Assembly: GCF_023016805.1 (NCBI RefSeq)
Contig: NZ_JALKCH010000015.1
Span: forward strand, 1-64,000
Source: Ancylobacter crimeensis
Lineage (GTDB): Bacteria > Pseudomonadota > Alphaproteobacteria > Rhizobiales > Xanthobacteraceae
DNA: 64,000 nt
Direction of reading: 5' to 3'
Every line of letters starts with the position of its first letter. The first letter of the stretch is position 1. Below, in pieces: positions 43,405 to 54,063 of the stretch. The notes under the pieces are model-generated. The model saw only the letters and a program-made list of their open reading frames with translations, made no database searches and had not been told where the DNA came from. A program made the position numbers and the translations under genes.

Positions 43405-44673
43405 CTAGCGTCCTTTGCGGAGCGCTTCCAGCACGTCCAGCCCCGCATAGCCGTCGGCCGGGGCGAGGCCGGCCTTCTGCTGAAAGTCGCGCACCGCCTT
43501 CATGGTGAGGTTGCCGACCCGCCCGTCGGTGCCGCCGGTGTCGAAGCCGGCCGCCGTGAGGCGCTTCTGTACCTCCTGCACCTCCGGCAGCGTCAGCGGC
43601 CGCTCTCCGCCGGGAAAGGGCGTGACGAAGGGCTTCTCGCCCAGCACCCGGTCGCCGAGATGGCACACGGCGAGCGCATAGTTCATCGAAGGGTTGTAGG
43701 ACTTCACCGCATAGAAGTTCTTCGTCAGCAGGAAGGCGGGTCCCTCCGGACCGACCGGCGCCCATAGCCGCGCGACCGCCTTGGGATAGGCGAATCGTCC
43801 CCCGCCCGCCGGCTTGATCCCCTGCTTCGCCCACGTTTCGACCGGCTTGCTGGTGCGCTCGTCGGCAAGGCCCGCGGGCAGCCCTGCCATCGTCACCTCG
43901 AATCCCCAGGGCAGGTCGCGCTGATAGCCGCCGCGCTTGAGGAGATAGCGCGACGTGCCGGCAAGCGCGTCGCCGATCTCATAGGGGGAAATGCGGCCGT
44001 CGCCGTCATAATCGGTGCCGAGATTGAGCCAGACCTCGGGCATCCACTGGGTGTGGCCCATCGCGCCCGCCCAGGAGCCCAGCATCTCGTCCGGCGTGCC
44101 CCAGCCGCGCTGCACGATGAGCAGGGCGTTGATGAGCTCGGTCTGCCAGTAGGCCTGCCGGCGCGGCTCGCCCCAGGCCAGCGCGGCGAGCGAGTTGAAG
44201 ACGGGTTTCATGTGATCCGGATCGGTGACCAGCTCGCCGAAGGCCGTCTCCATGCCCCACAGCCCGAGGAGGATGTCCGGCGCGACGCCGAAATCGGCCT
44301 CCAGCTTCTTCAGCAGCCGGGCATTCGCCTTATAGGCCGCCACGCCGGTCCGGATGCGCCAGTCCGAGATGCGGCGGTTGAGATACTGCCAGAGCTGTTC
44401 GCGGAACTCCGGCTGCGCGCTGTCGCGGGCATAGACCGAGGTGTCCGGCACGATCCGGCTCATCACCCGGTCATAGACGGCATCCGACACCCCACGCGCC
44501 CGCGCCTTGTCGCGAAAGGAGGCGACGAAAGCCGGGAAGCCCTGCCGCGCCGCCTCGGCCTCGACGGCGCCCGGCCCGATGCCCAGCGTCGCCAGCGCGA
44601 CGGTGGCGCCGAGGCCGACCAGCAGCCGGCGACGGTCGGGCCATTCGATGAAAGGACTTTCGCTCCGCCGCAC
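43405..44673 (-). CDS. MltB-family lytic murein transglycosylase with PG-binding domain
   Basis: This roughly 422-residue periplasmic enzyme cleaves peptidoglycan glycan strands. The N-terminus has a basic RRR and hydrophobic stretch (RRRLLVGLGATVALATLGIG), a possible Tat-type signal. The transglycosylase domain (about residues 45-340) carries the catalytic Glu in LWGMETAFGE and MGHTQWMPEVW. A C-terminal peptidoglycan-binding domain (about 355-420) ends the protein. The start GTG 44673 is preferred, with AGGAG 6 bases before it; a TTG at 44736 would add 21 residues but has little support. Confidence 0.88.
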   Translation of the reverse strand: MRRSESPFIEWPDRRRLLVGLGATVALATLGIGPGAVEAEAARQGFPAFVASFRDKARARGVSDAVYDRVMSRIVPDTSVYARDSAQPEFREQLWQYLNRRISDWRIRTGVAAYKANARLLKKLEADFGVAPDILLGLWGMETAFGELVTDPDHMKPVFNSLAALAWGEPRRQAYWQTELINALLIVQRGWGTPDEMLGSWAGAMGHTQWMPEVWLNLGTDYDGDGRISPYEIGDALAGTSRYLLKRGGYQRDLPWGFEVTMAGLPAGLADERTSKPVETWAKQGIKPAGGGRFAYPKAVARLWAPVGPEGPAFLLTKNFYAVKSYNPSMNYALAVCHLGDRVLGEKPFVTPFPGGERPLTLPEVQEVQKRLTAAGFDTGGTDGRVGNLTMKAVRDFQQKAGLAPADGYAGLDVLEALRKGR

Positions 44674-44789
44674 CTGCCGCTCCTGCTCGTCACGCGCCGC
44701 CGATAGCGACGCAGCGTCACCGCGCGATCTTGGCAAGGCGAAGATGGCCCCGGCAAGGCCCCGCGAGGCGACGTGCGTTCAGGATGTCG

Positions 44790-45620
44790 TCAGACGCTCG
44801 CGACGAGCGGGGCCAGATCGAGCAGGTCGTTCGCCTGCGCCGGGGCGCCGGCCAGCGCCTCCACCAGCGCCTGGTCGAAGGGCGTGCCGGTCGCGACCAG
44901 CGTGAGGGGCTCTGGCTGGAAGCGCTGCGGCGCTGGTCCCAGAAGCGAGCCGAGGCGGCGGGCGATAGCGGGCGCGGGATCGACCCAGCGCACCGGCCAT
45001 GGCGCGAGTCGCTGGAGGCGATCGAGCAGCAGCGGGTAATGGGTGCAGGCTAGCACCACCGTATCGGTGCGGCGCCCCCCCGCCTCCACGAAAACCGGAA
45101 CGATCTCGGCGGCGATGTCGGCATCCGGCACGGCGCCTCCGGCCATCGCCTGCTCGGCGAGGCTGGCGAGGCGCTGGCTGCCGACGAGAGTGACCGCGCA
45201 GCCATGGCCGAATTCGCGGATCAATGCCTGCGTATAGTCCCGCTTCACCGTGCCGGGCGTGGCCAGCACGCTGACGAGGCCGGAGGCGGAATGCTCGCAG
45301 GCCGGCTTCACCGCCGGCACCGTGCCGACGAAGGGAATCGCGTGGCGCGCGCGCAAGGCGGGCAGCACGACGGTGGAGATGGTGTTGCAGGCGATGACCA
45401 CCGCATCGGGCCGGTAGCGCGCGATGAGCGCATCCATGACCGCCAGCACCCGCGCCAGCACGGTTGCCTCGTCCAGCCGGCCATAGGGAAAGGCCGCATC
45501 GTCGGCCGCGTAGACGTAGCGGGCATCCGGCCGTACCCGCTTCAGCTCCCGGAACACCGAGAGCCCGCCGAGGCCGGAATCGAACACCAGAACGGTCGGT
45601 GCGCGTGTGCTGTCTGACAT
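44790..45620 (-). CDS. murI: Glutamate racemase
   Basis: This roughly 276-residue enzyme makes D-glutamate for peptidoglycan. It has the N-terminal FDSGLGGLSVFREL with catalytic-site residues, the first catalytic Cys in VIACNTIS, and the second in VVLACTHYPLLLD. The start is uncertain: 45620 gives the usual N-terminus but lacks a ribosome site, whereas an in-frame ATG at 45707 has AAGGGC upstream and would add 29 residues. The distance to the transglycosylase gene is about 116 bases, so peptidoglycan genes are grouped here. Confidence 0.93.
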   Translation of the reverse strand: MSDSTRAPTVLVFDSGLGGLSVFRELKRVRPDARYVYAADDAAFPYGRLDEATVLARVLAVMDALIARYRPDAVVIACNTISTVVLPALRARHAIPFVGTVPAVKPACEHSASGLVSVLATPGTVKRDYTQALIREFGHGCAVTLVGSQRLASLAEQAMAGGAVPDADIAAEIVPVFVEAGGRRTDTVVLACTHYPLLLDRLQRLAPWPVRWVDPAPAIARRLGSLLGPAPQRFQPEPLTLVATGTPFDQALVEALAGAPAQANDLLDLAPLVASV

Positions 45621-45783
45621 GGCGGCCGGGAAGGCGACGGTGCGCATCGGACTGCCGGCTCGGGTGAGCCCCGCCGTCATGCTGCAGGGGTGAGTCTCGA
45701 TCGACATGGTCTTCGCCCTTCTAGCAGGCGGCATTGTGGCCATACGCGGTGAAGAAAGCGTTGATGCCGCGGCGGGCAGCCTC

Positions 45784-46620
45784 TCACTCGCGAGGCTCGC
45801 TTTCCCCCTTCTTCGCCGCGCGCGCGGCCTTCGCGGCGGACTGGCGGCCCTGGCGCCCTTCCCGCCCCTCCGCGAGCGCGACCACCATGCCGTGCAGGGT
45901 TGCAAGATCCTGCCGCGTGAGGTTCTGCCGATGGAAGATGTTGCGGATGTTGCGGATGGTGGACGGCTTCTTTTCCGGCGAGCGGAAGAAGCCGGCCGTC
46001 TCCAGTTCGCGCTCGATATGGTCGAAGAAGGCGAAGAGGTCCGCCCGGTCGGCCTGAAGCGAGCGATCCGGCGGGGCGAAGGGCAGCGCGCCATTGGAGG
46101 CGAGCTTGAACCACTCATAGCCCACCACCGCCACAGCCATGCCGAGATTAAGCGAGGCGAAGGCCGGGTTCACCGGCAGGGTGAGGATGGCGTCGGCCAG
46201 CGACACCTCTTCCGTATAGAGCCCGGTGCGCTCGCGCCCGAACAGGAACCCGACATCCTCGCCGGCGGCCAGCCGGCCCGCCGCCTCCCCCGCCATGACG
46301 TCGGCACCGAGGACAGGCTTCGCCATCCCGCGCTCCCGCGCCGTCGTGGCGGCGACGAATTGCAAGTCCGCAACGGCGGAGCGCACGTCGGGGAAGAGCC
46401 GGGCGCTGTCGAGGATGCGGTCGGCCCCGGAGGCGAAGGTCACCGCCTTCGGATTCGGCCAACCTTCGCGCGGATTGACGAGCCGCAGCCGCGACAGGCC
46501 GAAATTGCCCATGGCCCGCACCGCCGAGCCGATATTCTCGCCGAGCTGCGGCTCGACCAGAATGATGACCGGCCCGCCTTCGGTCCAGGGCTTCGTGCTG
46601 TCGGTTCCTGCGCCAGGCAT
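45784..46620 (-). CDS. trmJ: tRNA (Cm32/Um32) methyltransferase TrmJ-like
   Basis: This 278-residue SPOUT-class enzyme 2'-O-methylates tRNA position 32. The three SPOUT motifs are visible: [13 protein letters not shown] near residue 30, FGRERTGL in the middle and [18 protein letters not shown] later, which forms the SAM knot. The C-terminal 100 residues form the helical extension typical of TrmJ, ending in a Lys/Arg/Ala-rich tail. ATG 46620 has CGGAGA about 8 bases upstream. It is divergent from icd. Confidence 0.88.
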   Translation of the reverse strand: MPGAGTDSTKPWTEGGPVIILVEPQLGENIGSAVRAMGNFGLSRLRLVNPREGWPNPKAVTFASGADRILDSARLFPDVRSAVADLQFVAATTARERGMAKPVLGADVMAGEAAGRLAAGEDVGFLFGRERTGLYTEEVSLADAILTLPVNPAFASLNLGMAVAVVGYEWFKLASNGALPFAPPDRSLQADRADLFAFFDHIERELETAGFFRSPEKKPSTIRNIRNIFHRQNLTRQDLATLHGMVVALAEGREGRQGRQSAAKAARAAKKGESEPRE

Positions 46621-46897
46621 GTGTCGTCTCCGTTGGCGGCCCGTCATAACGGCAGGACCGCGACTTGCGAAGCCCGGACCTCGATCGGGCGGAATGACGC
46701 AACGGCAAGTCCTGCGACGACACGACCGTGCGGTTGGGCGGAACGAACCATGCGAGCGGCGCGGATCTTGCGGGACGCTTCGGCCCGGCCGCGCTTTCCT
46801 GCGACGCGGTAGCGCGCTATCACCCACCCACCGGCGTCCGCCGCGCGGACGGACGCCGAGGCCCCATTACGATTCTGCTTCCGTGCGAGGTGACACC

Positions 46898-48109
46898 ATG
46901 GCGAAGATCAAGGTCGCAAATCCCGTCGTCGAACTCGACGGCGACGAGATGACCCGCATCATCTGGCAGTACATCAAAGACAAGCTGATCCACCCCTATC
47001 TCGACATAGACCTCGAATATTACGACCTTAGCGTCGAAAACCGCGATGCGACCGCCGATCAGGTAACGATCGACGCCGCCGAAGCGATCAAGCGGGTCGG
47101 CGTCGGCGTGAAATGCGCCACTATCACGCCGGACGAAGCCCGCGTGAAGGAATTCAACCTGAAGAAGATGTGGCGTTCGCCCAACGGGACGATCCGCAAC
47201 ATCCTCGGGGGCGTGATCTTCCGCGAGCCGATCATCTGCAAGAACGTGCCGCGTCTCGTGCCGGGATGGACGCAGCCGATCATCGTCGGCCGCCACGCCT
47301 TCGGCGACCAGTACCGCGCCACCGACTTCAAGGTGCCCGGAAAGGGCAAGCTGACGATCAAGTTCGTCGGCGAAGACGGCACCACCATCGAGCACGATGT
47401 CTATGACTTCCCCGGCTCGGGCGTCGCCATGGCGATGTACAATATCGACGAGTCAATCATCGAGTTCGCGCGCGCCTCGCTGAATTACGGCCTGATGCGC
47501 AACTACCCTGTCTATCTCTCGACCAAGAACACGATCCTCAAGCAGTATGACGGTCGGTTCAAGGACATCTTCCAGCAGATCTACGATGCCGAATTCAAGG
47601 CCGAGTTCGAAAAACGGAAGATCTGGTACGAGCACCGCCTGATCGACGATATGGTCGCCTCCGCGCTCAAATGGTCCGGCGGTTATGTCTGGGCCTGCAA
47701 GAACTATGACGGCGACGTGCAGTCCGACATCGTGGCGCAGGGTTTCGGCTCACTCGGCCTCATGACCTCGGTGCTGATGACGCCGGACGGCAAGACCGTG
47801 GAGGCCGAAGCCGCCCACGGCACCGTGACCCGGCACTACCGCGAGCACCAGAAGGGCAAGGAGACCTCCACCAACTCCATCGCCTCGATCTTCGCCTGGA
47901 CCCGCGGCCTCTCCCACCGCGCCAAGCTCGACGACAATGCCGACCTCGCCGCCTTTGCCGCGACGCTGGAAAAGGTGTGCATCGACACGGTCGAGAGCGG
48001 CTACATGACGAAGGACCTCGCACTCCTCGTCGGCGCCGACCAGAAGTGGCTCTCGACCACGGGCTTTCTCGACAAGATTTCCGAGAACCTGTCGAAGGCG
48101 CTGGCCTGA
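46898..48109 (+). CDS. icd: NADP-dependent isocitrate dehydrogenase (type II)
   Basis: This 403-residue homodimeric enzyme oxidises isocitrate to 2-oxoglutarate in the TCA cycle. It is the eukaryote-like type II form common in alphaproteobacteria: [19 protein letters not shown] at the start, [34 protein letters not shown], and [12 protein letters not shown] near residue 312 as the NADP-binding region. ATG 46898 gives the standard N-terminus. An 8-bp hairpin lies in its leader (46833-46857), and a strong terminator follows. Confidence 0.97.
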   Translation: MAKIKVANPVVELDGDEMTRIIWQYIKDKLIHPYLDIDLEYYDLSVENRDATADQVTIDAAEAIKRVGVGVKCATITPDEARVKEFNLKKMWRSPNGTIRNILGGVIFREPIICKNVPRLVPGWTQPIIVGRHAFGDQYRATDFKVPGKGKLTIKFVGEDGTTIEHDVYDFPGSGVAMAMYNIDESIIEFARASLNYGLMRNYPVYLSTKNTILKQYDGRFKDIFQQIYDAEFKAEFEKRKIWYEHRLIDDMVASALKWSGGYVWACKNYDGDVQSDIVAQGFGSLGLMTSVLMTPDGKTVEAEAAHGTVTRHYREHQKGKETSTNSIASIFAWTRGLSHRAKLDDNADLAAFAATLEKVCIDTVESGYMTKDLALLVGADQKWLSTTGFLDKISENLSKALA

Positions 48110-48131
48110 ACATCGGCTGTCCGTGACAACG

Positions 48132-48160
48132 AAACGGCGGCCTGTGGGCCGCCGTTTTGC
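48132..48160. terminator. Terminator after icd
   Basis: AAACGGCGGCC pairs with GGCCGCCGTTT (11 bp, TGTG loop) followed by TGC, 22 bases after icd. It touches the stop region of the convergent potassium channel gene and could serve both. Confidence 0.82.
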
Positions 48161-49497
48161 TATTCCGCCTTGCCCGCCACCTCGCTGGCGGCGATGTCCC
48201 CGCTCGACTGCAGCGGCCGCGGGCCGTATTTCTCGTGTGCCATGGCGCGGATGCGCCGGCCGATCTCGGGACGACGGCGCATCACCATGTCGAGATCGTC
48301 CGCGCTCAGGATGAGCAGCATGGAGCGTCGGCGTGCCCGTGCGGTCGCGGCGCGCCTCGTGTGGTTCAGAAGCGCCAGTTCGCCGAAGAACTGTCCTTCG
48401 CCTAGCACCACCGGACCGTCGTCGAATTCGAGATCCACCTCGCCGGAGGCGATGAAATACATCGAGCGCGCCGGCTCGCCGCGCCGCTCCAGGATCTCGC
48501 CGGGCTCGGCGGTGTGCGAGGACAGCAGGCGGTGGATCTCGCCGATCGCCGCAGCATCGAGATCGGCGAAGAGCGGCACCCGCGCGACCATGCCCCAGGT
48601 GATGACGAAGTCGCGCCGCTTGATGGTCTCGGCGAAGGCCGTCGCGATGATGCCGACCGGCAGCGCCAGCGTAATGACGCCCGCCAGCATGGTAAAGCCG
48701 GCGATGATGCGACCCGGCATGGTGATCGGCACCACGTCGCCATAACCCACCGTGGTGATGGTCGCCAGCGCCCACCACATGGCGGCGGGAATGGAGGAGA
48801 ACGTGTCGGGCTGCGCGCCACGCTCGGCAATGTACATGGCGGAGGCCGACACCAGCACCGCGGCGGCCACCAGCCAGAAGCAGGCGAGCAGCGATTGGCG
48901 TTCCGAGCGCAGCACGTCCAGAAGGGACTGCATGCCCGGCGAATAGCGGGCCAGCTTGGCGAAGCGCAGCACCCGCAGGATCGCGAGCGCGCGCAGGTCG
49001 AGCCCGCTGGTGAGGAAGGCCACGGCGAAAGGCAGCCACGCGATGAGATCGACGATCGCCGGCAGGCTGCGGACATAGCGCCGTCGCGCCTTGGCGGCCG
49101 ACAACCCGCGATAGCGCGGATTCTCCGGCGCCACCCAGACACGCACCATATATTCCACCGCAAAGACGACCAGCGAGGCCATTTCGAACAGGCGGAATTC
49201 CGGGCGATCGTGCAGCAGCAGGCTTGGCACCGTTTCCAGCAGGGCTGCCAGCGTGTTGAGCACGATGAGCAGGATGAGGACGCGGTTCACCTGTTCGGCG
49301 GTGCGGTCCTGCGCCGAATCGCGCTCCAGGATCTCATAGAGCCGCCGCCGGTTGGCCCGGCTGAAAAGCCAGCGCCGGTTGGCCCAGCGGGCACCGGCGC
49401 CGGTCGGCGCGCGCCCGCCGGGCGGCGGCACGGTCTGCCCGCCGTTTCCCGTACCGGAGGGGTCGGCACCCTTTTCTCCACCCGGCACCTCCCCCAT
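48160..49497 (-). CDS. Cyclic-nucleotide-binding potassium channel
   Basis: This 445-residue protein of the voltage-gated-like channel family has six membrane helices (about residues 70-280), the selectivity filter TTVGYGD near residue 245, and a C-terminal cyclic-nucleotide-binding domain (about 300-410) with the phosphate-binding cassette FFGELALLNHTRRAATARA. It resembles MloK1 from Mesorhizobium. The S4-like helix (LRALAILRVLRFAKLARY) has regular basic residues. The first 50 residues are Gly/Pro-rich and disordered. It begins 27 bases after surE. Confidence 0.9.
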   Translation of the reverse strand: MGEVPGGEKGADPSGTGNGGQTVPPPGGRAPTGAGARWANRRWLFSRANRRRLYEILERDSAQDRTAEQVNRVLILLIVLNTLAALLETVPSLLLHDRPEFRLFEMASLVVFAVEYMVRVWVAPENPRYRGLSAAKARRRYVRSLPAIVDLIAWLPFAVAFLTSGLDLRALAILRVLRFAKLARYSPGMQSLLDVLRSERQSLLACFWLVAAAVLVSASAMYIAERGAQPDTFSSIPAAMWWALATITTVGYGDVVPITMPGRIIAGFTMLAGVITLALPVGIIATAFAETIKRRDFVITWGMVARVPLFADLDAAAIGEIHRLLSSHTAEPGEILERRGEPARSMYFIASGEVDLEFDDGPVVLGEGQFFGELALLNHTRRAATARARRRSMLLILSADDLDMVMRRRPEIGRRIRAMAHEKYGPRPLQSSGDIAASEVAGKAE

Positions 49498-49524
49498 GGA
49501 TGGCTCCTGTTGCCGGGCTGCCGC

Positions 49525-50289
49525 TCAATCGGCGAAGACGCGGGCGAGCCGGGTCATTTCCGGCTCGTCCGTCATGTCGAGCCGCAAAGGTGTGACGGAG
49601 ATGCGCCCCTCGTCCAGCGCATGCAGGTCCGAACCGTTCACCGTCTCGAAGATGCGGCGCTCGAAGGCGATCCAGTAATAGGGATTGCCACGCCCGTCGG
49701 CTCGCTCGTCGATACGCAGCAGTTCCTGATTGCGCTTGCCTTGGGACGTGACCGCGATGCCCTTCACCTCTCCGATCGGACGGTTGGGGAAGTTCACATT
49801 CACCACGATACCGGGCGGAATGCCGGCATCGAGCACACGGCGCACGACGTCGGCACCATAGTGCTCCGCGACGGTATAGGGCGGGTGGCTGCGGGTTTCC
49901 TTGCCATAGGCCTGCGACAGCGCGATGGACGGGACGCCGAGCACGGTGCCCTCCATCGCCCCGGCCACCGTGCCGGAATAGCCGACATCCTCCGCGACGT
50001 TCTGGCCGCGATTGACGCCGGAGAGCACGAGATCGGGCTTCAGGTCCTGCAGGATGTGGCGCACGGCCATGATCACGCAGTCGGTCGGCGTGCCCTTCAC
50101 GGCGAAGCGCTTCTCCTCGATCTGCCGCAGCCGCAGCGGGTCGGAGAGCGAGAGCGAATGCGAGACGCCGGACTGGTCGAATTCCGGTGCCACCACCCAC
50201 ACATCGTCCGAGAGCGCGCGGGCGATCCGCGCGCACACGTCGATGCCCGGGGCGTGGATGCCGTCGTCATTCGTGACCAGAATCCGCAT
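49525..50289 (-). CDS. surE: 5'/3'-nucleotidase SurE
   Basis: This 254-residue metal-dependent phosphatase hydrolyses nucleoside 5'- and 3'-monophosphates. It starts with [13 protein letters not shown], which holds the two metal-binding Asp residues. The segment [25 protein letters not shown] contains the Asn ligand and active-site loop. The length is normal. It follows serS by 39 bases. A pcm gene, often next to surE, is not present; a potassium channel gene takes that place. Confidence 0.95.
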   Translation of the reverse strand: MRILVTNDDGIHAPGIDVCARIARALSDDVWVVAPEFDQSGVSHSLSLSDPLRLRQIEEKRFAVKGTPTDCVIMAVRHILQDLKPDLVLSGVNRGQNVAEDVGYSGTVAGAMEGTVLGVPSIALSQAYGKETRSHPPYTVAEHYGADVVRRVLDAGIPPGIVVNVNFPNRPIGEVKGIAVTSQGKRNQELLRIDERADGRGNPYYWIAFERRIFETVNGSDLHALDEGRISVTPLRLDMTDEPEMTRLARVFAD

Positions 50290-50328
50290 CAGCCTCTCTC
50301 CCTTCGGCGCCCGGCGGGGCGCTCCCTG

Positions 50329-51660
50329 TTACGGCTTCTCGATCCGGGTGAGCCCGCCCATATAGGGCCGCAGCACATCCGGTATCGCGACGGAGCCGTC
50401 CGCGTTCTGATAGGTTTCGAGGATCGCGACCAGCGCCCGCCCCACCGCCACGCCCGAACCGTTCAGCGTATGGACGAAGCGCGGGCCCTTCGCATCCTTC
50501 GGGCGATAGCGCGCATTCATGCGCCGCGCCTGAAAATCGGTGCAGGTCGAGCAGGAGGAAATCTCGCGATAGGCGTTCTGCCCCGGCAGCCAGACCTCGA
50601 TGTCGAAGGTCTTGCCCGAGGCGAAGCCCATGTCGCCGGTGCACAGCCGCATGACGCGGAAATGCAGGCCGAGCTTCTTCAGCACCGCCTGCGCGCAGGC
50701 GAGCATGCGCTCATGCTCGAAGGGCGACTGATCCGGCGTGGTAATCGACACCATCTCGCATTTGGTGAACTGGTGCTGGCGGATCATGCCGCGGGTGTCG
50801 CGCCCCGCCGCCCCCGCCTCGGCGCGGAAGCAAGGGGTGAGCGCGGTGAGGCGCAGCGGCAGCTCCTCCTCGGCGACGATGCTCTGCGCGACGAGATTGG
50901 TCAGCGGCACCTCGGCGGTGGGGATCAGCCAGTGCTCGTCCCCGGCACGGAACTGGTCGTCGCGGAACTTCGGCAGCTGCGCGGTGCCGAACATCGCCTC
51001 GTCCTTCACCAGAACGGGCGGCGAGACTTCCAGATAGCCGTGTTCGGTGGTGTGGGTGTCGATGAAGAACTGGCCGATGGCCCGCTCCAGCCGGGCAAGC
51101 TGGCCCTTCAGCACCACGAAGCGGCTACCGGAGAGCTTCGCCGCCGCCTCGAAATCCATCAGCCCCCAGGCTTCGCCGATCTCGAAATGCTGCTCGGGCT
51201 TGAAGGTGTAGTCCCGCCACATCGGCACCGGCACCTCGCCGGAGGGCAGGTCCGGGCGCGGCACCAGTTCGTAATCGACGTTCTCCGTCTCGTCCTTGCC
51301 GTCCGGCACGTCGTCGAGCGGAACATTGGGGATCGCGGCGAGCTGGCCGTTCAGTTCCTCCTCCGCCGCCTTCACCTCGACTTCCAGAGCGGGGATGCTG
51401 TCCTTCAGGCCGGCGACTTCGGCCATCAAGGCCTCGGCCTTCGCCTCGTCCTTGGCCTTCTTGGCGGCGCCGATGTCCTTGGAGGCGGCATTACGGCGGG
51501 CCTGCAGCTCTTCCAGCTTCACGATGCCGGCACGGCGGCGCTCGTCCAGCGCGATGAGACCCTGCACCAGCGCGGACGCCTCGGCCGCATCGGTGCCGCG
51601 CCGCGTCAGCGCGCGAATGAGGCCCTGGGGCTCCTCGCGGATCCATTTGATGTCGTGCAT
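50329..51660 (-). CDS. serS: Seryl-tRNA synthetase
   Basis: This 443-residue class II synthetase charges tRNA-Ser. The N-terminal coiled-coil arm (about residues 30-110) contacts the tRNA long arm. Motif 2 is [19 protein letters not shown]; motif 3 is near [14 protein letters not shown]. The start at ATG 51660 ([13 protein letters not shown]) is standard. A 7-bp GTCCCGG/CCGGGAC hairpin lies in the leader between tatC and serS. Confidence 0.97.
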   Translation of the reverse strand: MHDIKWIREEPQGLIRALTRRGTDAAEASALVQGLIALDERRRAGIVKLEELQARRNAASKDIGAAKKAKDEAKAEALMAEVAGLKDSIPALEVEVKAAEEELNGQLAAIPNVPLDDVPDGKDETENVDYELVPRPDLPSGEVPVPMWRDYTFKPEQHFEIGEAWGLMDFEAAAKLSGSRFVVLKGQLARLERAIGQFFIDTHTTEHGYLEVSPPVLVKDEAMFGTAQLPKFRDDQFRAGDEHWLIPTAEVPLTNLVAQSIVAEEELPLRLTALTPCFRAEAGAAGRDTRGMIRQHQFTKCEMVSITTPDQSPFEHERMLACAQAVLKKLGLHFRVMRLCTGDMGFASGKTFDIEVWLPGQNAYREISSCSTCTDFQARRMNARYRPKDAKGPRFVHTLNGSGVAVGRALVAILETYQNADGSVAIPDVLRPYMGGLTRIEKP

Positions 51661-51776
51661 GGCCGTCTCGCTCTCGTCCCCTATGGGATTGTCCCGGCCA
51701 TCTGCCGGGACTGGCAGGACGTACCCAATGCGCGCGGCGCCGACAAGCCTTCCTGTCCGCGCGGCGCACCTGCAGT

Positions 51777-52568
51777 CTACTGCGGCCCCGTTTCGGCCTC
51801 GTCCGCCGGACGGTGCTTCTTCTCGACAAGCTTCACCAGAAACACCGACACCTCGTAGAGCAGGAGCGTCGGGATCGCGAGCGAGAGCTGGCTGATGACA
51901 TCCGGCGGGGTGAGCACCGCCGCGACGATGAACACGCCGACAATGGCGTAGCGGCGGAATGAGCGGAGCTGCTGCGAGGTGACGATGCCGATCTGCGCCA
52001 GCAGGGTCAGGATCACGGGCAGTTGGAAGCAGATGCCGAAGGCGAAGATCAGCGTCATGATCAGCGACAGATATTCGCTGACCTGCGGCAGCATCGAGAT
52101 TTCAGCCTCGCCCGGGGAAGCGATCTGCTGCATCGACAGGAAGTAGTGCATCGCCAGCGGCATCGCGACGAAATAGACGAAGGCCGCCCCGATCAGGAAA
52201 CAGATCGGCGTCGCGATGAGGTAAGGCCGGAAGGCGTTGCGCTCATGCTTGTAGAGCCCGGGCGCGACGAACATGTAGACCTGCGTCGCCACGATCGGGA
52301 AGGCGAGGAAACCGGCGCCGAACATGCCGAGCTTGATCTGCGTGAACAGGAACTCCTGCGGCGCGGTGTAGATGAGCTTCACATGCTCGGTGCCGCCGGC
52401 GGCGAACTCATAGGGCCACAGCAGCAGGTTGTAGATGTAGCGGCCCAGCATGAAGCAGCCGATGAAGGCCACCAGAAAGGCGATGAGCGACTTGATGAGA
52501 CGGGCGCGCAGCTCGACCAGATGCTCGATCAGGGGCGCCTTAGAGGCGTCGATCTCCTCCTGACTCAC
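51777..52568 (-). CDS. tatC: Twin-arginine translocase subunit TatC
   Basis: This 263-residue protein with six membrane helices recognises twin-arginine signal peptides with TatB. The N-terminus shows [18 protein letters not shown] with the conserved Glu. The remaining conserved segments are the [11 protein letters not shown]-like loop (here [15 protein letters not shown]) and [19 protein letters not shown] near the end. Its ATG overlaps the tatB stop by 4 bases. At least the iron-binding protein at 5147-6178 is a probable substrate. Confidence 0.96.
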   Translation of the reverse strand: MSQEEIDASKAPLIEHLVELRARLIKSLIAFLVAFIGCFMLGRYIYNLLLWPYEFAAGGTEHVKLIYTAPQEFLFTQIKLGMFGAGFLAFPIVATQVYMFVAPGLYKHERNAFRPYLIATPICFLIGAAFVYFVAMPLAMHYFLSMQQIASPGEAEISMLPQVSEYLSLIMTLIFAFGICFQLPVILTLLAQIGIVTSQQLRSFRRYAIVGVFIVAAVLTPPDVISQLSLAIPTLLLYEVSVFLVKLVEKKHRPADEAETGPQ

Positions 52569-53518
52569 GAAGAGGCTCCTTCATCGCCCGGCGCTTTGGG
52601 GGCGGCAGTGTCGGTGGTGCGGGTTGCGGCCTTGCGCGGGCGCGGCGCGCGGGCCGGCGTATCGGTCGCGGCCTCGCCCGGCGGACGGGCGACCTTGGCG
52701 CGCGGGGCTCGGGCGGGTGCCTTACGGGCGGGCGGGGCCACCTCGGACGAAGGCGCGGCGGAAGCGGATGCGGAAAGCGGTTGGCCTTCGAACAGATCCC
52801 CGGTCGCGTCATCGTCGAGATCCGCGGCGGCGGATGCGATCTGCCGGGCCTCGGATGGGCCGGCTGCCTTCGGCTTGCGGGGAGCACGCGGCGCGTTTGC
52901 AGGCTTCGCGGCGGGCTTGGCAGTCTCTCCGGCCGCGGCCGTCCTGGTGCGGGTGCGTTTCGGCGGCCCGGCCGGCGCCGGGTCGGGTACGGCCGGCTTC
53001 ACGTCAGCGACGAGAGCCTCCTGGGGCGTCGCCGAAGCGGACGGTGGAGGCGGCACATGGTCGAGCGCACTCGATTCGACGGGCGCGGTCGGCGCTGCCG
53101 GCAGCGGCTCGGCGACGCCCTGCGGGGCCTCGGCCGGAGGCGGCGCGGCGATGCGTCCCTCGATCTGGTCGATCGCCGCCTTCTCGTCCACCGGTTTGGC
53201 GCTCGCGGGCTGCGCTGCCGCCGCATTCATCTCCTTTTCGAGATCGTGCAGCGGATTGGTCGGAATGGCGGCGGAGATCGCGTTGCGCGTATCCTCGCTG
53301 AAGGAGGTGAAATCCTTCTTCAGCCCCTCGCGCAACCCGTCGAGTTCCGCCTCGCGCAGCGCCTCGCGGAACTGGCCCTGGAACTCGCCGGCCATGCGGC
53401 GCAGCTTGCCGACGCCCTGCCCCACGGTGCGCAGCACGGCCGGCAATTCCTTGGGCCCGATCACGACCAGCGCCACCACGCCGATCAGCATCATCTCGGA
53501 CCAGCCGATATCGAACAT
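52565..53518 (-). CDS. tatB: Twin-arginine translocase subunit TatB with long tail
   Basis: This 317-residue protein has the TatB N-terminus: one membrane helix (residues 2-20, [20 protein letters not shown]), the Gly-Pro hinge, then an amphipathic helix (residues 22-75). The E. coli protein is about 171 residues; here a long Ala/Pro/Arg-rich tail of about 200 residues follows. Its composition ([16 protein letters not shown]) suggests a disordered cytoplasmic tail. ATG 53518 is the correct start. It is between tatA (72 bases) and tatC (4-base overlap). Confidence 0.93.
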   Translation of the reverse strand: MFDIGWSEMMLIGVVALVVIGPKELPAVLRTVGQGVGKLRRMAGEFQGQFREALREAELDGLREGLKKDFTSFSEDTRNAISAAIPTNPLHDLEKEMNAAAAQPASAKPVDEKAAIDQIEGRIAAPPPAEAPQGVAEPLPAAPTAPVESSALDHVPPPPSASATPQEALVADVKPAVPDPAPAGPPKRTRTRTAAAGETAKPAAKPANAPRAPRKPKAAGPSEARQIASAAADLDDDATGDLFEGQPLSASASAAPSSEVAPPARKAPARAPRAKVARPPGEAATDTPARAPRPRKAATRTTDTAAPKAPGDEGASS

Positions 53519-53590
53519 GACGCGCACGGGGCCGCGCGGCGGCGGCCCCTCCCCGTTCCGGAAGCCTCAGGTGAAACGCCTCAGCCGACC

Positions 53591-53818
53591 TCAGCCGACG
53601 CGGGTGCGCTCCTGCTCGACGGTCTGCTGGTGGTCCAGCGTGCGGATCGGCTCGGCCGGCTTGGCGGGCGGGGTATCGTCGTCATCCGCCATGCCCTTCT
53701 TGAACGCCTTGATGCCCTTGGCGGCATCGCCCATGAGGTCCGACAGCTTGCCGCGGCCGAACAGCAGCAGCACCACGACGAGCACGATCAGCCAGTGCCA
53801 GATGCTCAGCGATCCCAT
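53591..53818 (-). CDS. tatA: Twin-arginine translocase subunit TatA
   Basis: This 75-residue protein has the TatA pattern: membrane helix ([20 protein letters not shown]), the Phe-Gly-Arg-Gly hinge, an amphipathic helix ([21 protein letters not shown]) with the acidic DDDD cluster, and a short tail. It forms the pore part of the Tat system. ATG 53818 is preferred; an in-frame reading further upstream adds a non-typical N-terminus. The gene is 245 bases after the FbpC-like gene, so a promoter could lie between. Confidence 0.95.
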   Translation of the reverse strand: MGSLSIWHWLIVLVVVLLLFGRGKLSDLMGDAAKGIKAFKKGMADDDDTPPAKPAEPIRTLDHQQTVEQERTRVG

Positions 53819-54063
53819 GACTAAAACTCCCTGTTTCGTTGTGCCGCCGGCCACGCCCGGAGAGATCCTTCGCAAGGAAGGTGGACCGCCTGTCCCCTGT
53901 GGCCGCGCACTGTCGAGCGAACACTAGAGCATCGCGGGGGAAAGTGGCAGCCGGATTTTCGCGCAGGCCGCGCCGCATGGGGACGCAGCGATCACGTTGT
54001 CGCAGGCGTACCGCACTCGGAAACCGCCCCTCGCCGCCGCGCCCGCGCGTGACCTCTCGTGAT

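Noticed and set aside
51691-51711. Terminator between tatC and serS
   Set aside because: The 7-bp hairpin lies in the serS leader and no T-run follows on the minus strand.
48514-51858. A plus-strand open frame of more than 1100 codons
   Set aside because: It runs antisense across the channel gene, surE and serS, all with clear families. Its composition (Arg, Gly, His, Asp rich) is that of a reverse-strand shadow in GC-rich DNA.
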